A stretch of DNA of 64,000 nucleotides from Niabella sp. (GTDB taxonomy: Bacteria > Bacteroidota > Bacteroidia > Chitinophagales > Chitinophagaceae). Below the pieces are notes generated by a model. It saw only the letters and a program-made list of their open reading frames with translations, was not told the DNA's origin and ran no database searches. The stretch covers positions 1 through 64,000 of the forward strand of contig JAPUDO010000020.1 of the NCBI GenBank assembly GCA_027493055.1, in the 5' to 3' direction. Position numbers and translations under genes: made by a program. Positions 33,898-40,880 of this stretch are shown piece by piece. Numbering within the stretch: the stretch's first letter is position 1; every line of letters begins with the position of its first letter.

Positions 33898-34938
33898 ATG
33901 TCTAATATAAAATACATTATGCGAGGCCATCAGGTAACCATCCTGGATATAGCCCGGAAACTGGGTATTTCCAAATCCACTGTTTCCCGGGCTCTTACCA
34001 ATAATCCCAACATCAGCAAGGAAACAAAATCACTGGTATTAAAAGCTGCACGTGAAATGGAATACCAACCCAACCTGCTGGCACTGGGGCTCATAAAAAA
34101 TAAAACCAATACATTAGGCGTAGTAATACCCGACATTCAAAAGCCCTTTTTTGCGGCTATTGTAAGCGGCATTCAACATACTGTAAGCCAGATAGGCTAC
34201 CGCGTAGTCATTGCGCAATCAGATGAATCTCCAAAAATTGAAAAAGAAAATATAAACGCGCTGATGCTGAGCCGTGTGGATGGCTTCTTTATTTGTCATA
34301 CACGCGATACCAAAGATTTTGAACACGTAAAAATCCTCCACAGGAAAGGATATCCTATTGTTTCCTTCGCGCGGATTTGCCAGGAGCTGCCCATTCCTAA
34401 AGTAGTGGAAGATGATTTCAACGGGCTATATACTACTACCAATCATCTGATAGGAAAAGGCAGAAAAAGAATAGCATTACTTGCGGGCCCCAAACAGCTA
34501 CTGGCAAGTAAGCTACGGCTAAACGGCTATAAAGTGGCCCTCCAGCAACATGGGATCCCCTATGATAAAGACCTTGTGGCTAATACCCGGTTCAGAACCA
34601 CAGATGTGGCTTCTGCACTTGATAAATGGTTAGGGCTCAGCGCTCCTCCTGATGGTATATGTACGGTTTACGATGCAGGAGCCATTAAGCTCATGCAGCT
34701 TATAAAGGCGAAGGGATTGAGAATCCCGCAGGACATTGCTGTTGTAGGGTTTGGCGATGATCCTGCTGCAGCTATCATAGAACCCGGATTAACTTCGTTT
34801 GCACAAAAGCCCTATGAATTAGGAACTATAGCAGGTAAATATATGCTCGAATTGCTTAATGATAAATACACGCATTTCCACTCTGAAATGAATATCTGCA
34901 AAGGGCAGCTGATCGTAAGAAAATCGTCTGATGGTTAG
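33898..34938 (+). CDS. LacI-family transcriptional regulator
   Basis: A 346-residue LacI/GalR regulator. The helix-turn-helix with hinge is VTILDIARKLGISKSTVSRA and the following NNPNISKETK at about 12-45. The periplasmic-binding-like core starts at TLGVVIPDIQKPFFAAIVSG, and the C-terminus contains IAVVGFGDDPAAAIIEPGLT. The gene starts 111 bases from the divergent FAD-oxidoreductase gene and is the likely repressor of the MFS/SusCD/GH51/sulfatase operon, sensing a sugar or sugar acid. LacI control of a SusCD locus is less usual than hybrid two-component or anti-sigma systems. Confidence 0.9.
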   Translation: MSNIKYIMRGHQVTILDIARKLGISKSTVSRALTNNPNISKETKSLVLKAAREMEYQPNLLALGLIKNKTNTLGVVIPDIQKPFFAAIVSGIQHTVSQIGYRVVIAQSDESPKIEKENINALMLSRVDGFFICHTRDTKDFEHVKILHRKGYPIVSFARICQELPIPKVVEDDFNGLYTTTNHLIGKGRKRIALLAGPKQLLASKLRLNGYKVALQQHGIPYDKDLVANTRFRTTDVASALDKWLGLSAPPDGICTVYDAGAIKLMQLIKAKGLRIPQDIAVVGFGDDPAAAIIEPGLTSFAQKPYELGTIAGKYMLELLNDKYTHFHSEMNICKGQLIVRKSSDG

Positions 34939-34996
34939 TCCCGCTTTTAAACAGGAATGCTAAAAATAATCTCCCTGCAGTATCCATCTGTTAGTT

Positions 34997-35323
34997 TTAT
35001 CCCTTTATCATTGTCAGCAGCATTTTAAATGCTGTGGTGGCATACACCGCATGCGGAATATTAGCAGGCAAAACAATCATCTCTCCGGCTTTTACCCCGT
35101 GGGGTTCCCCGGCAATATGGATTTCAGCGGTACCATCCAATACCTGTACCACAGCATCAAACGGAGCAGAATGCTCACTGAGCTGCTGTCCTTCGGCAAA
35201 AGCAAATAAAGTAATATTCCCCGCTTTGTTTTTAATGATCTGCTGGCTGACAACACTGTTTTTTACATAGCTGATCTCATCGTTCGGTGCAAAAACAGTA
35301 GCTCTATCTGTAGGTGTGCTCAT
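34997..35323 (-). CDS. Cupin-domain protein
   Basis: A 108-residue single cupin domain. The two cupin motifs appear as EHSAPFDAVVQVLDGTAEIH and GEMIVLPANIPHAVYA, with probable metal ligands H51 and a later His. Such proteins bind a metal and may be small dioxygenases, isomerases or ligand sensors; substrate unknown. It lies 33 bases after purM on the same strand but has no evident functional link to it. Confidence 0.82.
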   Translation of the reverse strand: MSTPTDRATVFAPNDEISYVKNSVVSQQIIKNKAGNITLFAFAEGQQLSEHSAPFDAVVQVLDGTAEIHIAGEPHGVKAGEMIVLPANIPHAVYATTAFKMLLTMIKG

Positions 35324-35356
35324 TTTATATTCAAATTAATTTTTTAATCAATAGTA

Positions 35357-36541
35357 TCAGTAAGCAGCAATAAGCTCTCCGTTCCGGATCAGGTCAAGCC
35401 TTTTTTTATCCGATGCCTCTACCCTGCCTATTATCTGAGCCTCTATACCAAAAGACTGCGCAACAGCAATCATAGCTGCTGCATCCGCTTCGTTGGTATA
35501 TATTTCCAAACGGGTGCCCATATTAAATACCTGGTACATTTCTTTGTCATCGGCCCCGCTGGCGCTTTTAATAATATCAAAAACTACCGGGGGAGTAAAC
35601 AGGTTATCCTTAATGATCTTTACGTTATCCGGCACATATTTCAGGCATTTGGTCTGTCCGCCGCCGCTGCAATGGATCAAACCGTTAATAGCATCAAAAT
35701 GCGTTTCCAGCAAAGTCTTCATAACGGGTGCAAAAGTTCGGGTAGGGCTTAAAATCAGTTTGCCTACCGATGTTTCGGTGCCATCAACAGTAATTTTATC
35801 CGTCATCCTGTACTTGCCAATGTACACTACCTCATCGTTTAAAGAAGGCTCATAGGTTTCCGGAAAGTTTTCTGCGTAATATTTGTTCAGCACATCATGC
35901 CTGGCACTGGTCAAACCGTTACTGGCAAGCCCGCTGTTATATTCTGTTTCATAATTACTCTTACCAAAAGAAGCCAGCCCTACGATCACGTTGCCAGGCG
36001 CAATTTTTTCGTTGGTAATTACTTTATTTTTAGGCCATCGGGCCACCATGGTACCGTTTACCGCTATAGTGCGCACCACATCACCTACATCAGCAGTTTC
36101 ACCGCCCATAAAAGTAATGTTCACACCATAGTTTCTCATGGTATCAAAAAACTGCTGGCTGCCATTGATCACTTCGCTCAGCACTTCGGCCGGTATCAGG
36201 GCTTTATTCCTGTCAATGGTAGAAGAAAAAGCCAGCTTATCGTAAATGCCCACACAAAGCAGATCGTCAAGGTTCATGACAATTGCATCCTGTGCAATAC
36301 CGCGCCACACACTGGCATCCCCGGTTTCTTTCCAGTACAGGTAAGCCAGGATACTTTTAGTACCTGCACCATCTGCGTGCATCACATTTACCCAATCCTG
36401 AGGGCTATTGGCATCACCTACCAGCACATCGGGGTATATTTTGCAAAACGCATTTGCAAACAAGCCCTTATCCAGGTTTTTCACGGCTTCATGCACTTCT
36501 TCTTTCTGGGCAGATACGCCCCTCTTGGAGTATAACGACAT
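35357..36541 (-). CDS. purM: Phosphoribosylformylglycinamidine cyclo-ligase (AIR synthase)
   Basis: A 394-residue AIR synthase of purine synthesis, longer than the ~345-residue enterobacterial form as is usual in Bacteroidota. Motifs include MHADGAGTKSILAYLYWKET, IVMNLDDLLCVGIYDKLAF, FMGGETADVGDVVRTIAVNG and the C-terminal HCSGGGQTKCLKYV. It closes the imidazole ring in an ATP-dependent step. The upstream spacer (36542-36803) is non-coding and holds a GC-rich inverted repeat and a heptamer array. Confidence 0.9.
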   Translation of the reverse strand: MSLYSKRGVSAQKEEVHEAVKNLDKGLFANAFCKIYPDVLVGDANSPQDWVNVMHADGAGTKSILAYLYWKETGDASVWRGIAQDAIVMNLDDLLCVGIYDKLAFSSTIDRNKALIPAEVLSEVINGSQQFFDTMRNYGVNITFMGGETADVGDVVRTIAVNGTMVARWPKNKVITNEKIAPGNVIVGLASFGKSNYETEYNSGLASNGLTSARHDVLNKYYAENFPETYEPSLNDEVVYIGKYRMTDKITVDGTETSVGKLILSPTRTFAPVMKTLLETHFDAINGLIHCSGGGQTKCLKYVPDNVKIIKDNLFTPPVVFDIIKSASGADDKEMYQVFNMGTRLEIYTNEADAAAMIAVAQSFGIEAQIIGRVEASDKKRLDLIRNGELIAAY

Positions 36542-36585
36542 TTTATTTTTATGTTATCAGCACCTGTGCAATTCCCGGCGATCTT

Positions 36586-36609
36586 GCCTGCCCGTCCGTT
36601 CAGGCGGGC
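36586..36609. repeat. GC-rich inverted repeat (shared with 22411-22438)
   Basis: GCCTGCCCG facing CGGGCGG-like sequence around the centre TCCGTTCAGG forms an imperfect hairpin upstream of purM. Its reverse complement matches the ends of the segment at 22411-22438 (GCCCGCCTGAA and GGGCAGGC) inside the MITE-like element, so the two are members of a dispersed palindromic repeat. It is too GC-rich for its surroundings. Confidence 0.5.
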
Positions 36610-36684
36610 GTCGCACACTGGCACACCTATGCATGTATCAACAAATTATTTCAAGGTTGCGAAGATAAAACAATCGGAGCGATA

Positions 36685-36793
36685 GTTCATGGTTCATAGC
36701 TCATAGTTCATAGTGTGTAAAAAAAAGATTCAACAACCAACATTTTAGCCTATCACATTTCAACATTTTAACTTGTCAACTTACCAACTTACT
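36685..36793. repeat. Heptamer then octamer array upstream of ribF
   Basis: GTTCATG at 36685, GTTCATA at 36692, GCTCATA at 36699 and GTTCATA at 36706 are exact 7-base steps. Further on the phase becomes 8: CACATTTC at 36754, AACATTTT at 36762, AACTTGTC at 36770, AACTTACC at 36778 and AACTTACT at 36786. The last unit provides the start of the TACTTTTG box for ribF. The 7-base word is the reverse complement of the one at 51983-52010. Confidence 0.8.
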
Positions 36794-36803
36794 TTTGCGT
36801 GCA

Positions 36804-37745
36804 ATGAAAATTCATTACGATATCAACAATCTGCCTCTCTTCAAAAATACAGTAATCACCATCGGCACTTTTGACGGTGTACATGAAGGACATAAAAAGA
36901 TCATCAGCCAGCTCACCCAAACTGCCCGTGATGCAGGTGGAGAATCCGTCATCATTACTTTTCATCCCCATCCCCGCAAAGTTGTTTCTTCCTCTATTTT
37001 AGGTATCCGCCTTATCAATACATTGAGCGAGAAAACGGAGCTGCTGGAAAAGCTGGGTGTTGACCATCTCATTGTAACACCTTTTACAGAGGTGTTTGCC
37101 CACCAGGAGCCGGAAGATTATTTAAAAAATTTCCTGGTAGAAAAGTTCCATCCGCACACTATTATTATTGGCTATGATCACCGTTTTGGTAAAAACCGCA
37201 AAGGCAATTACAAACTCCTCGAAGCCTGGCAGGCCAGGTATAACTATCAATTAACGGAAATTCCCAAGCACATCCTGGACCATATAGGCATCAGCTCTAC
37301 CAAAATACGGGAGGCCATCCTAAACGGAGATACTACTACCACCAACCACCTTTTGGGCTACAACTTCTTTTTTGAAGGAGCAGTAGTGCATGGCGATAAG
37401 CTGGGAAGGGAATTGGGCTATCCCACCGCTAATTTAAAAGTACAGAACGAGGAAAAGATCATACCGGGAGATGGGATATACGCAGTTTACGCATCGCTGA
37501 AAAATGAAGAGGGCAGTTATGGCCCACTTATGAAAGGCATGATGAGCGTTGGCTTTCGCCCTACTGTTGACGGTAAAAAAAGGGTGATAGAAGTTAATCT
37601 TTTTGACTTTCACGATGAAATTTACGGCAAGACATTAAGGGTATATGTAAAGCAATTTTTACGCAGCGAAGAAAAATTTGACAGCCTGGAAACGCTGATC
37701 AAAAAGATAGATGATGATAAAGTTGAGAGTTTGAAAGTGTTGTAA
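36804..37745 (+). CDS. ribF: Bifunctional riboflavin kinase / FAD synthetase
   Basis: A 313-residue RibF that makes FMN and FAD. The N-terminal nucleotidyltransferase domain shows VITIGTFDGVHEGHKKIIS (HxGH-type motif), IIGYDHRFGKNRKGNYKLLE and GISSTKIREAI. The C-terminal riboflavin kinase domain shows GRELGYPTANLK and KGMMSVGFRPTVDGKKR. The ATG at 36804 is used. A -7 box TACTTTTG (36790-36797) ends six bases before it, so the mRNA may be leaderless. No FMN riboswitch is present in this short leader. Confidence 0.93.
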   Translation: MKIHYDINNLPLFKNTVITIGTFDGVHEGHKKIISQLTQTARDAGGESVIITFHPHPRKVVSSSILGIRLINTLSEKTELLEKLGVDHLIVTPFTEVFAHQEPEDYLKNFLVEKFHPHTIIIGYDHRFGKNRKGNYKLLEAWQARYNYQLTEIPKHILDHIGISSTKIREAILNGDTTTTNHLLGYNFFFEGAVVHGDKLGRELGYPTANLKVQNEEKIIPGDGIYAVYASLKNEEGSYGPLMKGMMSVGFRPTVDGKKRVIEVNLFDFHDEIYGKTLRVYVKQFLRSEEKFDSLETLIKKIDDDKVESLKVL

Positions 37746-37829
37746 AAAGCTACAAATACAAATCTATTTTACAGATATTCTGCAAACCTATTAATCTACA
37801 ATTTTTTCTACCGTTGTATATATTCTAAA

Positions 37830-37866
37830 AAATAGTTTTCATTTTGAAAACTATTTAATATTTTTG
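37830..37866 (+). promoter_or_regulatory. higBA promoter with overlapping palindromic operator
   Basis: A perfect inverted repeat with 12-base arms AAATAGTTTTCA (37830-37841) and TGAAAACTATTT (37845-37856) around TTT lies just before the -7 box TATTTTTG (37859-37866). It covers the region between -33 and -7, the expected place for autorepression by the HigA antitoxin. The toxin start codon follows four bases after the -7 box. Confidence 0.7.
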
Positions 37867-37870
37867 TATT

Positions 37871-38182
37871 GTGAATATCATTAACCGAAAAACAATTATC
37901 TATTACACCAGGCTGTACCCAAAAGCAAAAAACCAATTGCTTACATGGTACTCTGAAATGCTGAAGTATGAATTTGATAATTTTAATCAGTTAAAGGAGG
38001 TTTACGGAAATGCAAGTATTGTAAATAATCAAAGGATAGTATTTAACATCAAAGGCAATGATTACAGGCTGGTAGTTTCAATGAATTTTTTCAAGAAAGC
38101 ATGTTATACCATCTGGTTTGGCACACACAATGAGTATGACAAAATAGATGTGGCAACTATTCCTTATAATTTGAATTTGTAA
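37871..38182 (+). CDS. higB: HigB-type toxin (mRNA interferase)
   Basis: A 103-residue protein of the HigB_toxin family (RelE-like fold), beginning at GTG with NIINRKTIIYYTRLYPKAKN. Typical features are LLTWYSEMLKYEFDNFNQLK, NNQRIVFNIKGNDYRLVVSM and the C-terminal CYTIWFGTHNEYDKID. Family members cut mRNA at the ribosome. It precedes its antitoxin by 12 bases, the HigBA order (toxin first). A palindromic operator and -7 box lie directly upstream, and the GTG start so close to the promoter suggests a leaderless transcript. Confidence 0.88.
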   Translation: MNIINRKTIIYYTRLYPKAKNQLLTWYSEMLKYEFDNFNQLKEVYGNASIVNNQRIVFNIKGNDYRLVVSMNFFKKACYTIWFGTHNEYDKIDVATIPYNLNL

Positions 38183-38194
38183 ATTTTATATAAG

Positions 38195-38548
38195 ATGGTT
38201 TGGAAAGTTATCAAAACAGCAAATGAACATCGCAAAGCAATTAAACGGGCTATGGAAATTTTCCATGCTGAACCCGGCACACCCGAAGACGATGAACTGG
38301 GCGTATTGCTTGTCTTAATAAAAGATTATGAAGACAGAACCATAAAAATGCCGCAGGTTGATGTATTGGAAGTCATTAAAGATAAAATGCAGGAACAAGG
38401 GCTTAAAAACAAAGATATAGAACCTATTATTGGCAGCAAAGGGCATGTATCTTCTATTTTATCAGGAAGAAGAGAAATTACTTTAAAAATGGCTCAGCGA
38501 CTTAGAGATTATTTTAACTTACCAGCTGAATTATTTTTACAGGCATAA
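38195..38548 (+). CDS. higA: HigA-type antitoxin
   Basis: A 117-residue antitoxin with an N-terminal helical toxin-binding part and a C-terminal Xre-type helix-turn-helix: LEVIKDKMQEQGLKNKDIEP, then IIGSKGHVSSILSGRREITL, ending LRDYFNLPAELFL. It should neutralise HigB and repress the operon through the palindrome at 37830-37856. A palindromic element follows 20 bases after the stop. Confidence 0.88.
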   Translation: MVWKVIKTANEHRKAIKRAMEIFHAEPGTPEDDELGVLLVLIKDYEDRTIKMPQVDVLEVIKDKMQEQGLKNKDIEPIIGSKGHVSSILSGRREITLKMAQRLRDYFNLPAELFLQA

Positions 38549-38560
38549 TATCCCAACCCA

Positions 38561-38672
38561 GGGGTACCTAACATTTTTGCTGCAGGTGGTAACACACTAC
38601 AGCGGCGTCTGCCGTGGCAGGGTGTTATCACCCGCCACGAAATACCGGCTACTATATAAAAATGTTACGTCC
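38561..38672. repeat. Palindromic element downstream of higBA
   Basis: Terminal arms TAACATTTTT (38569-38578) and AAAAATGTTA (38658-38667) are perfect 10-base inverted repeats, with GGGG and CCCC further out. Inside, GGTGGTAACACACTACAG pairs imperfectly with CAGGGTGTTATCACC (about 38585-38632), giving a long GC-rich hairpin. No ORF is present. It resembles a REPIN or small MITE, or could act as a transcript-ending or stabilising structure after the toxin-antitoxin pair. Confidence 0.6.
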
Positions 38673-38718
38673 CCCATCAAATAAATACAGGTTCAGACTT
38701 TTCAACTATTTTTGACAG

Positions 38719-39009
38719 ATGGAAGTAAACGAAGTATTGGTAGACAAGCTGGCACATTTATCCAAGCTTACTTTTACCGAGCAGGAAAAGAAAGATATTT
38801 CTAAAGACCTTCAGAATATGATCGGTTTTGTAGAAAAGCTCAATGAGCTGGACCTCAAAGACGTAGAACCCTTAATGCACATGAGCAATGAAATAAACGT
38901 GCTGCGGGAAGATGAGATCAAAGGCTCTGTAAGCCGTGAAGAAGCGCTGAAAAATGCCCCCGAAACCGATGGGCAGTTTTTCCTGGTACCTAAAGTGATT
39001 AAAAAGTAG
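38719..39009 (+). CDS. gatC: Asp-tRNA(Asn)/Glu-tRNA(Gln) amidotransferase subunit C
   Basis: A 96-residue GatC, the small stabilising subunit of the GatCAB amidotransferase that forms Gln-tRNA(Gln) and Asn-tRNA(Asn). The conserved N-terminus is [20 protein letters not shown], with [20 protein letters not shown] and the C-terminal [20 protein letters not shown]. gatA and gatB are not nearby. The -7 box TATTTTTG (38707-38714) ends four bases before the ATG, so the transcript may be leaderless. Confidence 0.9.
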   Translation: MEVNEVLVDKLAHLSKLTFTEQEKKDISKDLQNMIGFVEKLNELDLKDVEPLMHMSNEINVLREDEIKGSVSREEALKNAPETDGQFFLVPKVIKK

Positions 39010-39059
39010 CCCCTCCCCAAAGGGAAGGGCGAGCAATTATTCAGAATCGCGGATTTACA

Positions 39060-39099
39060 TTAGCACATTTTCAAATTATCACATTATCACATTTTCCAA
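39060..39099. repeat. Octamer array abutting the lolD-like start codon
   Basis: Units in 8-base phase: TTAGCACA at 39060, TTTTCAAA at 39068, TTATCACA at 39076, TTATCACA at 39084 and TTTTCCAA at 39092. The last base of the last unit is the A of the next gene's ATG. No conventional ribosome-binding sequence remains between the array and the start. Confidence 0.75.
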
Positions 39100-39809
39100 T
39101 GCCCGGCATTATACATATTGATCAGTTACGCAAAAGCTACTTTATGGGTCAGCAGGAGCTGCCTGTACTCAAAGGTATTTCGTTAGATATCTATAAAAAC
39201 GAATACATTTCATTAATGGGTCCTTCAGGCAGCGGTAAAAGTACGCTCATGAATATATTAGGCTGCCTCGACAGTCCTACGGCAGGCACATATATCCTAA
39301 ATGATCATGATGTGAGCAAAATGGAAGACAATGCGCTGGCCGAAGTACGCAATAAAGAAATTGGTTTTGTGTTTCAGCAGTTCAATTTATTGCCCAGGCT
39401 CACCGCGTTAGAAAATGTGGCGCTGCCTTTAATTTATGCGGGCCTGTCTAAAAACATCCGTAATGAAAAGGCCATGCAGGTACTGGAAAAAGTGAATCTT
39501 ACTGATCGAAGCCATCATAAGCCTAATGAACTGAGCGGTGGCCAGTGCCAGCGCGTAGCAATTGCAAGGGCTTTGGTCAATGATCCTTCCATTATTTTAG
39601 CAGATGAGCCAACCGGTAACCTTGACACTAAAACTTCCTATGAGATCATGGATATTTTCGGGCAGATACATGCCAGTGGCAATACCGTTGTTTTGGTTAC
39701 CCATGAAGAGGATATTGCCCGCCACTCCCATCGTATTGTAAGGCTGAGAGACGGTTTGATTGAAACGGATGAAAAAGTGGAGAACCCTACAATTGCGCAT
39801 GTACGTTGA
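39099..39809 (+). CDS. ABC transporter ATP-binding protein, LolD/MacB type
   Basis: A 236-residue ABC ATPase. Walker A is [19 protein letters not shown] at about 39-57, the Q-loop region is [20 protein letters not shown], the signature is [16 protein letters not shown], and Walker B is [16 protein letters not shown]. This pattern, including PTGNLD, is typical of LolD/MacB/FtsE-like ATPases that drive lipoprotein release or efflux through MacB-type permeases. The permease is not adjacent, so the partner is unknown. Short-repeat arrays flank the gene on both sides. Confidence 0.88.
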   Translation: MPGIIHIDQLRKSYFMGQQELPVLKGISLDIYKNEYISLMGPSGSGKSTLMNILGCLDSPTAGTYILNDHDVSKMEDNALAEVRNKEIGFVFQQFNLLPRLTALENVALPLIYAGLSKNIRNEKAMQVLEKVNLTDRSHHKPNELSGGQCQRVAIARALVNDPSIILADEPTGNLDTKTSYEIMDIFGQIHASGNTVVLVTHEEDIARHSHRIVRLRDGLIETDEKVENPTIAHVR

Positions 39810-39810
39810 A

Positions 39811-39896
39811 ATGACAGAGGACAGATGACCGAAGACAGTTGACAGTTGAAAAAAATCCAAAGTCTAACGTCTAAATACTAATATCCAGATACTAAA
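39811..39896. repeat. Heptamer arrays between the ABC ATPase and the adenosyltransferase
   Basis: Two consecutive arrays in 7-base phase fill the spacer. First ATGACAG at 39811, AGGACAG at 39818, ATGACCG at 39825, AAGACAG at 39832 and TTGACAG at 39839. Then AGTCTAA at 39861, CGTCTAA at 39868, ATACTAA at 39875 and ATACTAA at 39889. The second array ends one base before the ATG at 39897. Confidence 0.8.
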
Positions 39897-40457
39897 ATGT
39901 CCTTTAAAATTTATACAAAAACAGGCGATAAGGGAAAAACCGCATTAATTGGCGGCACAAAGGTTTCCAAATCTCATCTTCGTATTGAAAGCTATGGAAC
40001 AGTGGATGAGCTTAATGCACATATCGGCCTCTGTAAAGACCTGCTGAAAGATGCTACTGCTGTTCCTGTTTTACAGGATATACAGAACAAGCTTTTTATT
40101 ATTGGTGCAGCACTGGCCTGTGATCCTGATAAACCGGCCAAATTAACTGTTCCCCATTTGCAAGAAAGCGACTGCGGGCTGCTGGAAAAAGAAATAGACC
40201 AGATGGACGCAGTATTGGAGCCAATGAAATATTTCATTTTACCGGGTGGAGATATAACTATTTCGCAGCTACATATTGCACGCTGTATTTGCCGCCGTGC
40301 AGAAAGATGTTGTGTGAGGCTGGAAGAAACCTCCCCCGTTGCTCCTCTCATCATACAATACCTTAATCGCCTCAGCGATTATTTATTTGTGCTGGCAAGA
40401 TACACAGGGCATCTGCTAAAAGTGCCGGATACTCCGTGGAGGCCGGGAAAGGATTAA
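39897..40457 (+). CDS. Cob(I)alamin adenosyltransferase, PduO type
   Basis: A 186-residue PduO/MMAB-type ATP:cob(I)alamin adenosyltransferase, which attaches the adenosyl group of coenzyme B12. The ATP-binding N-terminus is KIYTKTGDKGKTALIGGTKV with K/T/G residues typical of the family. SYGTVDELNAHIGLCKDL and the C-terminal RCICRRAERCCVRLEE with YLNRLSDYLFVLARY are conserved. No cobalamin riboswitch or B12 gene lies nearby; the neighbouring acs could only be linked indirectly. Confidence 0.92.
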   Translation: MSFKIYTKTGDKGKTALIGGTKVSKSHLRIESYGTVDELNAHIGLCKDLLKDATAVPVLQDIQNKLFIIGAALACDPDKPAKLTVPHLQESDCGLLEKEIDQMDAVLEPMKYFILPGGDITISQLHIARCICRRAERCCVRLEETSPVAPLIIQYLNRLSDYLFVLARYTGHLLKVPDTPWRPGKD

Positions 40458-40880
40458 AGTTAGCGGGGGATGGATACCCAGAAAAATAGCCAAAAGGGGG
40501 TTATCCTGCACTCCTGTCATCTCAGGGCTAATGCATAAATTTTATTTCTTTAACTACCCGAACAATGTTGCGCAGCTATGCAGCGCTTCTAACAAGGGAA
40601 TTAACGTCTTCTATAAATGGTTACCGCTCCGCGGTAAGATAAAATTCCATTTCAGCCGCGTCACCGCGAATATATTAATAAGAAAGAAAAGCAAACAGCC
40701 CTCCGAGCCACATAGGTGCGGCGACATGTTTAATTTATGGGCCTGCCCTGCCTGTCAACTGTCATCCCTCAACTTGATTTGTTATATCTTAACGCAAACG
40801 ATTGCGCTTTTAACGCGCAGATAGTAAATTGTTTGTTATATTAGTGCCTCGAATTTCAACTACAAAAAAATTTAATTGCG
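40458..40880. repeat. Hairpin-rich spacer before acs with heptamer array and LacI-type palindrome
   Basis: A 423-base non-coding stretch. GC-rich palindromes stand out: TTACCGC-TCC-GCGGTAA (40621-40637) and the GCAGCTATGCAGC region near 40572, with further REP-like words (TCCGAGCCACATAGGTGCGG near 40700). CTGTCAA at 40752, CTGTCAT at 40759 and CCCTCAA at 40766 form a heptamer array. ACGCAAACGATTGCGC at 40792-40807 is a CG-centred palindrome like LacI/PurR operators. A TATATTAG box (40837-40844) may be the acs -7 element. Confidence 0.55.
40792..40807. promoter_or_regulatory. CG-centred LacI/PurR-like palindrome upstream of acs
   Basis: The 16 bases ACGCAAACGATTGCGC agree at 14 positions with the classical PurR-type operator ACGCAAACGTTTGCGT. 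It sits 30 bases upstream of a TATATTAG box (40837-40844) and 73 bases before the acs ATG, overlapping where a -33 element would lie. A LacI-family repressor or activator could bind; the one in this window serves a distant locus. Confidence 0.4.
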
